64,000 nt of DNA from Rhynchopus sp. YZ270_cl-10 (taxonomy: Eukaryota; Euglenozoa; Diplonemea; Diplonemida; Diplonemidae), in the NCBI GenBank assembly GCA_964035575.1, contig OZ037897.1, positions 1,116,001 through 1,180,000 on the forward strand, read 5' to 3'. The notes under the pieces were generated by a model. The model saw nothing but the letters and a program-made list of their open reading frames with translations, was not told the origin of the DNA and ran no database searches. Made by a program: the position numbers and the translations under genes. Positions 20,975-31,166 of this stretch are shown piece by piece. Within the stretch, counting starts at the first letter, position 1, and every line of letters begins with the position of its first letter.

Positions 20975-21394
20975 CTAGGTCTGAGTGTCACTGCCAGACT
21001 CAGAAATGTCACTCTCTCTGTCTGTGTCTGAAAAATGCTTTCTGAAAAAAGGTCGCTTCCAGGACACTCTTGCTGGTGTTGCTGGTGATTGACTCCGATG
21101 CGTAGCTTCTGCAAGCGACCTTTTCCTTGCTCTCGGACAGGCACTGTGGCATATGGCGCTTGTAGTTTTTCTCGGGAAATTTTGTTCCGTTTTTTTGCCG
21201 TTCTCCCACAGAAGGCAGTAAGGGCACTGCGATTGAAACGTGGTTGCCACAAGCATCCGGCTCTCTGCCTGCCTTCTGCACAAGGCAGCAGCAAGAGAGA
21301 GGTTTCTGTCCCCGACTAAGAGAACCTTAAGATGAATGCCTCCTCGAAATGGTAGGGGTTGAGCCTTGCCCTTACCGAGTCCTTTTCCTGGCAT
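20975..21394 (-). pseudogene. Fragment of a BMT5-like (DUF2431) rRNA methyltransferase
   Basis: Minus-strand translation includes HLKVLLVGDRNLSLAAAL and then MLVATTF, the motif-I region and following strand of BMT5-like Rossmann methyltransferases (typical pattern ILLVGdGdFSFa..L...LvATs). After that the similarity ends and the frame continues with Ser/Arg-rich, non-conserved sequence to a stop, so the rest of the domain is missing. It starts right outside the duplication breakpoint at 20962 and is the only minus-strand host-like coding trace. It could be a truncated gene copy or an exon whose partner exons lie elsewhere. Confidence 0.42.
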
Positions 21395-21777
21395 TATGTT
21401 TCATACAGCAAATATCGGGATACAAGAAAGGGTTGTCTAGTTGGAGGTGGGTCAGATCAAAAAACGTGGTTTTGAAGATCTCCACGTCTTGTGTGTGTTT
21501 TGTTTGTTGTGCACAAAGGCAACCATGTTAACGTAAGAAAGGCCTCTGTGCACAGCCACACCTCGGCGGAAACGCGCCGCTCCAGCGAAATAAGCCGAAG
21601 GGATGTTGTTGGGAGTTAGGGCGGCCGTCAGCCAGACAGAGGGAGCTGCAGTGAGAGCAAGCGAGCTCTGTAAATAACCACATTCACCCCCCAACACAAC
21701 CCCACCACACTCCTCACACCTTCACCTCAGCAGCCCCAACCCCGCTTCTACACTACCCCCTCTCCTTACACCGTAAC
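21395..21777 (+). other. Spacer and probable 5' leader of the transporter gene
   Basis: No module copy recognised. CT/CA-rich leader from about 21690 with candidate acceptor TTCACCTCAG at 21719-21728 upstream of the ATG. Confidence 0.5.
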
Positions 21778-22866
21778 ATGGCGCTTCTCGGGTTGGACAC
21801 ATCGCTCAAGAAGGGGATCTTCCTGTTGTACATGGGCCTGTGGTGTGCGCTGCGTATGTTCATATATGGGTCGCAGCAAGGAGAGAAGCGAGAGTACTAT
21901 GATCAGACCACGTTGTTGATTTTTGTCTGTATTTTGAAGCTGGTGATCGCATGCGGGATGTATTTGCAGCAGGACGGCGGATTCACGATGATGGCAGCAC
22001 AGTGGAAGGAGAACCAATCTGTCTTCTTTAAATACCTTCTCCCCGCAGCTTCCTATGTGGTCTACGACAACCTTACCTTTGTCAATCTCTCCATGAGCGA
22101 CCCCGTGACCTACGTGATCCTCATGCAAATGCGGCTTGCAGCAACAGGCCTAACATGGCAAGCCATCTTCGGGAAGAACCTCAACAAAAACCAATGGATT
22201 GCGATTCTCCTTCTGACCGGAGCTTGCGTCTGTCAGAAGGGGGGCAAGCTTCTGATGGGAGGGACTGAGGAAGGGAGGAACACTTCTGTTGTAGCGCTTC
22301 TGCTGATTGGTCTTCAAATCGCTTGTGGTGTGTTTTCTTCGGTGTTCAATGAGTTCCTTTTGAAGGAGAAAGGGTCTGCCGGGGTGAATCTGCAAAATAT
22401 GTTTATGTACACACATTCCATTATTTGCAATGTTGTGTGGTTGATAGTCTGCCCAACCGGAGCATGCAAAAGGGATTTGTGGTCTGCCATGCAGCCAGAG
22501 GAGCTATACAAAATGGTGTCCCCGCTTGTGGTGCCGATTCTTTTGATCATGGCGTCCATCGGTATTGTGACCTCGCTGTTTATTAAACATTTGGACTCGA
22601 TACGCAAAACAATCGCCAGCGCAATGGAGATCTTTGTAGACGCAATCCTCGCGCTCCTCTTCTTCGGCATCAGAATCGGCCCCGAAACGGTGCTGGCAAC
22701 GTGCATGGCTGCGGGGGGTGTTCTGCTCTACTCACGTCCACAAGAAGTGAAAAAACAGGATGAAGAAGAAAGGCGTCCCTCCAGTGTCAAAACAGAGGAC
22801 TTAGAGAACCCGGAGAACACATCTTTCCAGTCTGACGTGGAAAGGCGCAATAAGGTTACTGTCTGA
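21778..22866 (+). CDS. Nucleotide-sugar transporter (SLC35A-like), 362 aa
   Basis: Polytopic protein with about ten hydrophobic segments. The family block is clear at about residues 90-150: YDNLTFVNLSMSDPVTYVI, then LMQMRLAATGLTWQAIF and QWIAILLLTGACVCQ, which match the SLC35A (CMP-sialic acid/UDP-Gal/UDP-GlcNAc transporter) pattern of NNL.fvaLs..dpatfqVl.Ql and QW..L.lL..Gv..vQ. The family exchanges cytosolic nucleotide sugars for the nucleoside monophosphate across Golgi or ER membranes; the exact substrate cannot be read from sequence. The C-terminal tail is charged (about 40 residues, EEERRPSS). Single exon; length is typical. Confidence 0.9.
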   Translation: MALLGLDTSLKKGIFLLYMGLWCALRMFIYGSQQGEKREYYDQTTLLIFVCILKLVIACGMYLQQDGGFTMMAAQWKENQSVFFKYLLPAASYVVYDNLTFVNLSMSDPVTYVILMQMRLAATGLTWQAIFGKNLNKNQWIAILLLTGACVCQKGGKLLMGGTEEGRNTSVVALLLIGLQIACGVFSSVFNEFLLKEKGSAGVNLQNMFMYTHSIICNVVWLIVCPTGACKRDLWSAMQPEELYKMVSPLVVPILLIMASIGIVTSLFIKHLDSIRKTIASAMEIFVDAILALLFFGIRIGPETVLATCMAAGGVLLYSRPQEVKKQDEEERRPSSVKTEDLENPENTSFQSDVERRNKVTV

Positions 22867-23994
22867 TACGTTCTTTGTTTTTTCTTCTTCATGTGTCCAA
22901 TTCGCATGAAAAGTGTGATTGTGAGGGGGGGTGAAAGAGGTGGAAAATGGTGGTTTTTTTTTTTGTACGAAATACAGCTAAGTTTAGTTCATTTGAATAT
23001 GTATGTTAGTTACAACTAAAGCATATTTAAAAAAAGAAGAAGGGAGAGCACACTCTAGGGTGGCTACACTAATACAACCAAAGTTTTCAAAGAAGGAAAT
23101 TCTGCACAGTTCAGCTCTCTTGCTGTGCGATAACGATTGTGATCAAAACAACAAGGTGACCACGCAAACGAGAAGGCTGAGGTTCATCTTATAAACTTTT
23201 CTTTCTCTTTTCTCTCTCCCCACACCCCACACCCCACACCCCACACCTAAATGATAACACTACCGAAAAAATAAAAGAACACATTTTTCCACCTTTGGTA
23301 CTGCGAAGACGTTCTTTATTGGTGCTTTCGGAAGTCGGTCAACGACCTGTCAGCGACCTGTCGGTTACCTGTCAATATCAGGTCTATAGTCCCTGTGTTA
23401 GCGACCTGTCAATATCAGGTCTATAGTCCCCGTGTTAGCGACCTGTCAATATCAGGTCTATAGTCCCTGTGTTAGCGACCTGTCAATATCAGGTCTATAG
23501 TCCCTGTGTTAGCGACCTGTCAATATCAGGTCTATAGTCCCTGTGTTAGCGACCTGTCAATATCAGGTCTATAGTCCCTGTGTTAGCGACCTGTCAATAT
23601 CGACCCCTCCTGGAGCACCATTTAAGTCTCCTTTTTTTTTGTGTGGATGCTTCTTTTGCTCCGCGCAACGTTCCGTTTTCCTCTGACGATACGGTGCAGT
23701 GATTTTTTTGCCAACCCTTCTTTTATTTCAAGGTCAGATCTAGGTGACTCAGCACGGGAGGCTTAGGATCATCCTATTTACTTCTGTGAAAAGGGAATGG
23801 TTAGGTTATATCCTACTGTATTCAACAACTTCATCGACGGAGCCCAAAACCAAACACGAATCCGTTCAAAAGTCATGGGTAATAGTGTATGCCCTAGCAC
23901 GAAAATCTTATCGCTTTTTTAGTCGGGGGGTCACCCACCTTCTCCTACATACTCTATTGCATCACCTCCCAGCACCTCTCCCCTCCCTTTTACA
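22867..23994 (+). other. Intergenic region with modules E and A and a minisatellite
   Basis: No gene. Module E at 23046-23090 (GGGTGGCTACACTAATACAA), module A at 23153-23205 and again at 23738-23785, a CCCCACA run at 23219-23247, and the 37-bp minisatellite at 23364-23601. A candidate acceptor CCTCCCAG lies about 30 bp before the next ATG. Confidence 0.7.
23364..23601. repeat. 37-bp minisatellite with palindromic core
   Basis: Six complete 37-bp units (first 23364-23400) plus a partial one, differing at only one or two bases. Each contains ACCTGTCAATATCAGGT, which can form a 5-bp stem. Diverged starts (CAACGACCTGTCAGCGACCTG) precede the array. Confidence 0.93.
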
Positions 23995-25422
23995 ATGTCC
24001 GTCTCCTACGCAGAGAAGCCCGCGCGTGCCAAGAAGGAGCCGCTTGTGAAGCGTGACGGCCCCGAGCGTCCCGACTTCAAGAAGCTGCAGACCAACATCG
24101 ACAACATCAAGAAGGAGATCAAGGTTTTCACCGACCAGATCGAGGAGATCAAGAAGAAGCAGGATGCTGAGAAGACCAACCGCAACGACCCGCGCAAGGA
24201 GCTCCGCGACCAGAGACAGAAGCTGGTCACCGACAAGAAGAAGCTCATGACCGAGGTCCAGAAGCTCCGCGACTCCCAGAACGCCGTCTACCAGGCGTCC
24301 CGCGAGCTCCGTGACGAGACCCGCAAACAGGAACGCGAGGTGCGCGACCTGAACAAGGAGATCGGCGACATCCTGACCCCCGAGGCCCTCGACAAGAAGG
24401 TCAAGGAGCTTGAGTTCAAGATCGAGACCGGAGGCTGCGGTGGCATCAAGGGAGAGAAGCGTGTCATGACCGAGATCAAGCAGCTCAAGGAAAAGCGCTC
24501 CAAGGTCGAGGAGATCTACAAGAAGCTCAGCTCCATGGAACTCTCCCGCGAGGCCACCTCCACCAGCGGGGCTGACGAGACGCTTCCTGAGCAGATTGCC
24601 TCGAAGCGTGCGGAGATTACTGACCTTATTGAGAAGATCAAGGCAGTTGAGGACACCATTGACAACATGGTGGTTGAGGACAAATACAAGGCACTCCGTG
24701 CCGAGCGTGACGTCATCCACGCAAAGATTGACGACAAATACAAGAAAATGAACACCCTCCGCGATCAGTTCACCGCAGACAAGAAGGCGTACGACGACTA
24801 CGAGGTGATCTACAAGGCACAGCTGGACGAGGCCTGGAAGATCAAGCGCGCCAAGGACGACGAGGAGCACGCACGCCGCAAGGAGAAGAACGCCGAGAAC
24901 GAGCTCATCCTCGCCTCGATCCGCCGCCGCAACCCCTACGAGGCGGAGATCAACTCCTGCACCACCCTCATCGGGTTCCTCCGCGGCAACAACGTGCTCC
25001 ACCAGGAGAAGAAGGTTGCCCCCAAGACCACCTTCACACCGGCAGACAACCTTAAGGGCATGGTCCTGATGAAGAAGGATGAGGACGACGGTGCGCTCTC
25101 CTTCGGCAAGAAGAAGAAGGCTGCCCCCGCCAAGAAGGCCCACGAGGCACCAAAGGAGCGCAAGGTTGACAAGACCCCTAAGCCGTTCAAGGTCTCCGCA
25201 GAGAAGTTCGAGGCGTTCGAGAAGCTGGGAGTCAAGACCCCCACCAACACTGAGGAGGTCCGTGTTGTGCTTGCCGAGCTTCAGAAGAAAAGAGAGGAGT
25301 ACGAATCCCACAAGCTCACAGAGAAGGAGGCCATGGCCCTGGAGCAGGCCGAACGCAACGCAGCCAAGAAGGAGGATGACAAGAAGGCTGACGAGAAGGC
25401 CGACGAAGAAGAAGAGGAATAA
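23995..25422 (+). CDS. BFR1-like / nuclear segregation protein, coiled coil, 475 aa
   Basis: Highly charged, Lys/Glu-rich protein that is almost entirely coiled coil from residue 20 to 310, with the family-typical start (RPDFKKLQTNIDNIKKEI), the spacer GGCGGIKGEKRVMTEIKQL and the C-terminal NPYEAEINSCTTLIGFL motif shared by yeast Bfr1 and trypanosome 'nuclear segregation protein'. Bfr1 associates with polysomes and mRNPs and influences secretion and ploidy in yeast; a role in mRNA or translation is inferred here. Codon choice is extreme (nearly all AAG, GAG, ATC, CGC), suggesting high expression. A C-terminal basic/acidic tail (KKADEKADEEEEE) follows a FGKKKKAAPAKKA linker. Single exon. Confidence 0.88.
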   Translation: MSVSYAEKPARAKKEPLVKRDGPERPDFKKLQTNIDNIKKEIKVFTDQIEEIKKKQDAEKTNRNDPRKELRDQRQKLVTDKKKLMTEVQKLRDSQNAVYQASRELRDETRKQEREVRDLNKEIGDILTPEALDKKVKELEFKIETGGCGGIKGEKRVMTEIKQLKEKRSKVEEIYKKLSSMELSREATSTSGADETLPEQIASKRAEITDLIEKIKAVEDTIDNMVVEDKYKALRAERDVIHAKIDDKYKKMNTLRDQFTADKKAYDDYEVIYKAQLDEAWKIKRAKDDEEHARRKEKNAENELILASIRRRNPYEAEINSCTTLIGFLRGNNVLHQEKKVAPKTTFTPADNLKGMVLMKKDEDDGALSFGKKKKAAPAKKAHEAPKERKVDKTPKPFKVSAEKFEAFEKLGVKTPTNTEEVRVVLAELQKKREEYESHKLTEKEAMALEQAERNAAKKEDDKKADEKADEEEEE

Positions 25423-26843
25423 AAAAACCCTCATCTCACCCCCATGACCCGCACAGCCAAGGAACCTTTTTGTCTTTTTTTAAAATAGTGGGGAGTGCAA
25501 TCCAACTCGGGGTTGTCTTACACTAAATACAAATTTTCAAAAAAAAAAAAAAAGGAAAAAGAAAACGGCTGTTTTTTTATTGGGAAGACTGGGTTTATTT
25601 ATTTAGCTGTTCATTTTATTTTTTCCCCAGTTTTTTTCACCACTCCCAATCCCTCCCATTTTCATCCCAATCCCATCCCTCAAGAAATTCCCATTTTTTT
25701 TCTTTTCTTTTTCTATTAAAAAGGTGTACGCCGGAGTCGGAAAGGGGGGGAACAAAATGTCAGTCTGCAGGAAAACCGTGGAGCGACTTTTTATAGTTTC
25801 CTTTTTTTTTTTTTTTTTCTTTTTTGTTGTGTGCTCCGTTTTGCTTTCCCCACCCCAAACCCCCCTGTCCTTCCTTAACCAAGAGTTTTGTACCTTTCTT
25901 TTCAGTTTCTGGGGAGTACAAAAAAATCAGGTAAGGTTATGATAGGGGACTGTCCCACGACACGAAGGAAAAAAAAAAAAAAAAAAACGAAAAGATGGAC
26001 GCGAAAACGAGAAAAAAATGGATATTTCTTTCAAAGGGGAGGGGAGAGGGGAAGAAAAAACCCTTTGCAGATGAGTTCCAAATTTTTCAAAAACAAAAAC
26101 AAAAAAAACAAAAAAAATCGAGGAAAAATAAAATTGAAACGTTCAGAATCTTTTTTTTGGGGAGGAGTTTAAATTTTCTCTCTGTCTTCCAGTCTTTTTT
26201 TTTAGTTCCTTTTGACAATACACTTAGAATAAGCATGGGGTGGGTTTTTGTGGTGTTTTTTTTTACTTTTTTGAGAGTTGAAAGATTTAAAAAAATTAAT
26301 CAACTTTGCAAAAAAAATTCCAAGACACACGTTTTACTTTCACATGATTTCTAGGTGGGTGCGGAGGGGGGGGTTTGAAAAAAGAGGGATTGAGAGAGCA
26401 TTAGTTCTCCTTCTGTATTTGCATGGGGGAAAAAAAAAAAAAAACGCCGTTAGCTGTTGGGGGCTGCCTGTTGTTGACAAAAAAAAAAAGTGAAAATTCT
26501 TCTCATCGCCAAAAAAAAAAAAAAAAATACAAAAAAAAAGAACTCAGGCCAGCCTTGCCCAAATGGGCATTTTTTTGAAGGGGGACAAAAAAAACGGCAT
26601 CGAAAAAAAAAAAAAGGTTTCATTTTTCCCCCTTTTGAAAATTCTTTCCATTTTTTCCTCCAAAAAAAACACCACCACCACCACACCAGGGAGTTAAACC
26701 CAGCCTCCCCCCTTTTGGGGTTGCTTTCCCCCCTCCTCCTCCTCCCCCTCCCCTTCCCCTTCCACATCCTCCATTTCTTCTTTTGGGGAATTCCTCCCCC
26801 TGTTCTTCTTCTTCTTCTTCCTCTTCTACCCCATTATACAAAA
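25423..26843 (+). other. AT-homopolymer intergenic region, no gene
   Basis: Dense A- and T-runs and purine-rich stretches. One diverged module E-like copy at about 25495-25545 (TTACACTAAATACAAATTTTC). The 5' leader of the cyclase gene is pyrimidine-rich from 26690. Confidence 0.6.
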
Positions 26844-29800
26844 ATGATCCTCGCCTTTATAACAGCATTATGCTCTGTTTCAGTTAGCGTCAGGATTGTT
26901 GCTGTTAGCTCCCAGCCTTTGCAGCCGATGGATGGAGGGTCACCATGCAGTAACGTATCTCTCGCAAGCTGCGTCGGGGGTTACCCTGCAATGGCTGCGT
27001 TGTTACGTGCACAGGCTGAACCTGCTGATGGTGCAGTGCTCATTGGGTCATATCTCCAGGTTGATAGGGTCGTTCAGGGACACCCTGATGGATTGAACAT
27101 TAATGACCGTCTTTGGGCACGCCTTGGTGTGAGCTGTGTTAATCTGTATGCACCGTACTTCCTGACCTGGGCGAAGAGGGTCGGCGCTGCACAGACCATC
27201 GCTGAACAGCAAATCCCTGTGGTCTCCTCCAACCTCGATTTGGATCAAGGCAAGCTCTTTCGCGGGATGTTCCATTATTACCATATTGCCGAGCCGGTGG
27301 ACGGCCTGAAGGTCGGTCTTCTGTTTCTGTGGCCAAGTGAATACTGGGCAAGCAGCTTTGGGTTTGACAGTACAGTGCGGGATTATGTGGTCCTGCTTCG
27401 TGGGCTTAATGTGACTACCATTGTCGCGGTGGTGAACTATGAAGTGCTTCCGGCAGAGAAGGCGAATTTGCAGAGGATGGGGGCAGATGTGGTGTTGTTC
27501 CCGACAGCGCGTGGGGCTGCTGCACAGAGACGTGAGGGGGCGACGTATATGCTTGAAACGCACCGTGATGCCGAGGTGGTGCACACCATACACATGGAGT
27601 ACACCTCCACGCCAAACGGCTTTCTCCTCGCAGACGCGGTCGGCACTGCCAACGACACACACAACATCCCAGAGGATCTCAAAGGCAGTGATGAATACAA
27701 GGCTGATGTGGCGTTTACTCAGGACCTGGTGGACGAGGTGCTTGCAAACGACAGGGTGTTGGGTGTCAGTTCATTGGAAATGCCAGACGGGCATGTGAAG
27801 GAGGTGCACTACGATGTGTGCCGCCATGCGGACTGTGAGCTGGGTGCCTTGGCGACAGAGGCGATGCTTGCGTCCCGCCCGGGGACGGAGCTGGCGCTTC
27901 TCAACGGGGGTGCGCTGCGGGCGGGGTGGCCTGCTGGGGAGATCCGCAGGTCTCACGTCACCGCGGCTCTGCCATTCCAAAACTTTCTCTGCCATTTGAA
28001 CATGACAGCAGCCGGCCTCCTCCGTGCCGTCGAACACGGTGCCTCCGCTGTGACACGCGACGGCGACTACAACAGCTCTGCCGGTTTAACCGGACATTTT
28101 CTGCAAACCGCGAACTTCCGCTACACCTTCAACCCATCACTTCCCGCATACTCTCGCGTCACAAGCATGGAGGTCCGTGTCGAGGACGGATGGGCACCTA
28201 TCGACTTCATGCGGTCCTACCGGGTTGTCACCATGAAGTACCTCTGCGAAGGCGGCGACGGCTTTGAAATGCGTTCAGACGGGCAAATGGACGTGGCTGC
28301 AACGGCAGACATATGGTCCATCGCGATACGGTACATCCAGGACAGCTCCCCCATTACACCGGGCCTGCACGGAACTGTGGTGCAGGACTTTCTGAACCCG
28401 ATGCACATCCAGCTGGCCTCTGGGGTAGAGAACTGCACTGCAGAGCAGGTGTACCTCCCGGAGTACGAGGTCTGCCACACCTGCCCTGAAGACACCGAGC
28501 GCGACGACCACCTCAATGTGTGCGTGCCTGCGTCGTCCTCCGGGTCGATTTCTACTACTGTTCTTGCCTTTGTGGTCTGCTCTGCTGCATTCGTCTTCAT
28601 CTGCGGCCTTCTCGTCCTCCGCCAGGTTGAGAAGAAGCGCCGTGCACATGACACCCGCTTTGCCCCACGAGGAGGCGACTTTGTCATCGTCTTCACCGAC
28701 ATCCAACAGTCGAGCGACCTTTGGTCGTCACACCCCAAATCCATGGTCTCCGCGCTGGCCATCCACCACCGCATCTGCAGAACACTCATCGAACGCCACG
28801 AAGGATACGAAGTCAAGACCATCGGCGACTCCTTTATGGTTGCCTTCTGCGAGCCGATCCGCGCTGCAAGGTTTATGTGCCAACTGCAGCTGGACCTCAT
28901 GAAGGCACCTTGGCCTGCAGAGATGTGCGACCACGCAGCCTGCGCTGACGACGAACTGTTTTCAGGTCTTCGTGTCCGTGTAGGTGCTCACGTTGGTCCT
29001 GCGAAGTTAACTGCGACGCAGAGAGGGGGGTTCGACTATGACGGACACACTGTGAACCTCGCAGCGCGCGTCAGCGATGCGGGCAGCGGAGGGCAGGTGG
29101 TGGTCTCCGAGCCTTTCTACCGTGCTGTGGAGGGGTCTCTCGACTGCCTTGCTGGCGGGGTCGACGTATCGTTCCTGGGCGACTTCCTTTTCCGCGGCAT
29201 CCCTGAGCAGGTTGGATGCTACCAACTCCTTCCTGAAGAGCTCGCACACCGTGACTTCCCCAAGCTCCGAAACTGCCGCCAAGCTGAGCTTGCCACCCGC
29301 GAGTACACCAACGCTAACACCTCTGCAAAGAAACGCCTCATCGAGGCAATGCAGTACCTCCGCCGCTGGGTCGGGAAGTACCAAAGCGGCTTAATCCCCA
29401 TGCAGCTCGCAGACATTATGGTGGGCGCCTTAGAACCTTCTCATGGGATCACCCCGAGTGTCGTGATTTCGGCAATTCTGACTACCCTAGCAAAGGGAGG
29501 AGGCCGCCCGACACCATCAGAGTCAAACGGAAGGAACAAAGCAGACATGGCGGATGTCGGGGTGAAGAGCGGTGAGTCTTCCAGAGACGCTGCGTCGTCG
29601 TACGGAGGGTCGCAAAGCGCGCAGAGTTACTCCCAAGGGGGGGCCTACCGGACCGATAAAGACGACGTAGGTCTGTTGCGTTGGTCTGTCATGGCAGAGG
29701 TGCTCAAAGCCTTGCCCCCCCTCTACGTGCTTGCGTTAGAAGCATATGTGAGACGCACCGTCCACGCCATGGACGAGCTCTCGAACCAACCCAACACAGC

Positions 29801-29861
29801 CCGCCGTACCAGCGGCTTCTCCAATACCGACGCAGTTTCTCTTCCAGGAGCGGTGATGTGA
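26844..29861 (+). CDS. Receptor-type adenylate cyclase with 5'-nucleotidase-fold ectodomain, 1005 aa
   Basis: Start at ATG 26844, which opens a signal peptide (MILAFITALCSVSVSV); the frame is open upstream only through A-runs. Residues 30-545 are a 5'-nucleotidase-like ectodomain. The C-terminal half is well kept (LALLNGGALRAGW, GHFLQTANFRYTFNPS, CEGGDGFEM), but the N-terminal metallophosphatase motifs are not: NDxHxR is absent after the signal peptide, and the GNHEFD and GH.H positions read LYAPYFLTW and VVLFPTARG. One membrane span at about 570-592 precedes a class III cyclase domain at 611-800. That domain has both metal Asp residues (FTDIQ at D619, KTIGDSF at D662), ATP-selecting K658 and D733 (FDYDGHTVN), and transition-state N738 and R742. 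The cyclase resembles trypanosome GRESAG4-type enzymes. The C-terminus is Ser-rich. Confidence 0.92.
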   Translation: MILAFITALCSVSVSVRIVAVSSQPLQPMDGGSPCSNVSLASCVGGYPAMAALLRAQAEPADGAVLIGSYLQVDRVVQGHPDGLNINDRLWARLGVSCVNLYAPYFLTWAKRVGAAQTIAEQQIPVVSSNLDLDQGKLFRGMFHYYHIAEPVDGLKVGLLFLWPSEYWASSFGFDSTVRDYVVLLRGLNVTTIVAVVNYEVLPAEKANLQRMGADVVLFPTARGAAAQRREGATYMLETHRDAEVVHTIHMEYTSTPNGFLLADAVGTANDTHNIPEDLKGSDEYKADVAFTQDLVDEVLANDRVLGVSSLEMPDGHVKEVHYDVCRHADCELGALATEAMLASRPGTELALLNGGALRAGWPAGEIRRSHVTAALPFQNFLCHLNMTAAGLLRAVEHGASAVTRDGDYNSSAGLTGHFLQTANFRYTFNPSLPAYSRVTSMEVRVEDGWAPIDFMRSYRVVTMKYLCEGGDGFEMRSDGQMDVAATADIWSIAIRYIQDSSPITPGLHGTVVQDFLNPMHIQLASGVENCTAEQVYLPEYEVCHTCPEDTERDDHLNVCVPASSSGSISTTVLAFVVCSAAFVFICGLLVLRQVEKKRRAHDTRFAPRGGDFVIVFTDIQQSSDLWSSHPKSMVSALAIHHRICRTLIERHEGYEVKTIGDSFMVAFCEPIRAARFMCQLQLDLMKAPWPAEMCDHAACADDELFSGLRVRVGAHVGPAKLTATQRGGFDYDGHTVNLAARVSDAGSGGQVVVSEPFYRAVEGSLDCLAGGVDVSFLGDFLFRGIPEQVGCYQLLPEELAHRDFPKLRNCRQAELATREYTNANTSAKKRLIEAMQYLRRWVGKYQSGLIPMQLADIMVGALEPSHGITPSVVISAILTTLAKGGGRPTPSESNGRNKADMADVGVKSGESSRDAASSYGGSQSAQSYSQGGAYRTDKDDVGLLRWSVMAEVLKALPPLYVLALEAYVRRTVHAMDELSNQPNTARRTSGFSNTDAVSLPGAVM

Positions 29862-30290
29862 AAAGAAATAGAAGGGAAGTAAGGGGGAGGGAGGAGGGGG
29901 GAAAAAAAATGATTGAGGGTGGTCATTTTGGGGGAGGGGAGGGGGGAAAAATAGTGGGGTTGGGGTGGGTGAAAAAAAGTCTGTGAGACGCATTTCATAA
30001 GATTTTTGCTTTTGTTTTTATTTTTGAGAATATGTGTCCCCACCCCTAGTCTTTCTTTTTTTGGTTATGTTTTGGTTTGTTTGTTTGTTTTTTTTTTTGC
30101 TGTGTGTTTGCATCGGGCTAACGTTGTTGTGGCCTTTTGTTATGGCCCTTCACTCCCGATTATATATTTTTTTTTTGAAAACACAAAAAAAAAAAAAAAA
30201 GCAGAGGCGACGTGCGAATGGTGCCTTTTTTGTTGAAGGCGAAATCGTTTCAGATTATCTTGTGTACAGAAAGGCACAACTTATTCTTTC
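29862..30290. other. Purine-rich 3' flank, then T/A-rich spacer
   Basis: G/A-rich tract to 29960, then T-runs. No gene or module recognised. Confidence 0.5.
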
Positions 30291-31166
30291 CAGTGGTCGC
30301 GCTAATTATGGGGAAAAATGGGGAAAAAATGGATTTCGGGTACGGAAAAACGTTCCTTGAAAAGGTTAGCTGGGGAGGCCCGGAAACCCCGTTTTGTGGC
30401 ATTTCCGGGCCAATCCCGGCTTGTGGTGGGGTATATACGGAAAAATGGACAAAATTTTAGTGACTTAAATTTTCGCAAAATATGAACCCATACTCGTAAA
30501 CAAGGGTCATTTTCAGGAAAATTCGGAAAATTCCGAGATTTGGAAGCAATTTTTCTCCTGAAAATCAGTGGGTTTTCAGCCCCAAAACATACCGCGATTG
30601 GAATTTCCGGAATCCGTCCGCGCTGTGGTGGGGTCACTTTGCCGAAATGGCCATTTTTTTGGTTTTGGTCAAAATCCATGTGGGTAAAGAGGGCCAATGT
30701 AAATCCCACAACCAGATTTTCTCTCCCTGATCCTGACGTCTTGCAACATGAAAATGCGCGAAAACACCGGCATTTGCATTTCCGGAATTCGTCCGTTCTG
30801 TGGTGGGGTCAATTTGCCGAAATGGACAAGTTCTTGGTTTTGGTCAAAACCCGTCAGTGTAAGGTAAAGGGGGCAAGTGTTTGCCTGTAGAAACTGGAAG
30901 GGAACAGGCAGCGCCGCAGGCGCACGGTAACCAACTTTTTTTTTTTTTTTTCCTTTTCTTTTTTCTCCTCTTTCTTTTGACTTTCCGAGCCAATTGCGTT
31001 CCACGGCGGGGTCACATGTACATGCAAGTCCACTATGTGGTGGTCTTACTCAACAATATTAGAACTTCTGGTTTCTTAATGAAATCCCCGTACTGCAAAA
31101 AAAAAACGTTCCTACCAAAACCCCCAAAAATCCCGGGATGAGGGATGGACTTTAGCGCGAGCTCTG
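30291..31166. mobile_element. hAT-type non-autonomous element (8-bp TSD)
   Basis: Ends CAGTGGTCGCGCTAA and TTAGCGCGAGCTCTG, flanked by ATTCTTTC at 30283-30290 and 31167-31174. Same subfamily as 59813-60553: the left 220 bp and right 270 bp are alike, including TTCGCAAAATATGAACCCAT and the GCGCCGCAGGCGCACGGTA block. Contains the shared core three times (about 30395-30470, 30586-30700, 30765-30850). Non-coding. Confidence 0.9.

Noticed and set aside
23341-23601. Possible CRISPR array
   Set aside because: The units are contiguous 37-bp repeats with no unique spacers, in a eukaryotic context.
23962-25434. Long minus-strand frame (about 490 codons) opposite the BFR1-like gene
   Set aside because: It mirrors the strongly biased AAG/GAG codons of the + strand gene; its Leu/Val-rich product is the expected antisense artefact.
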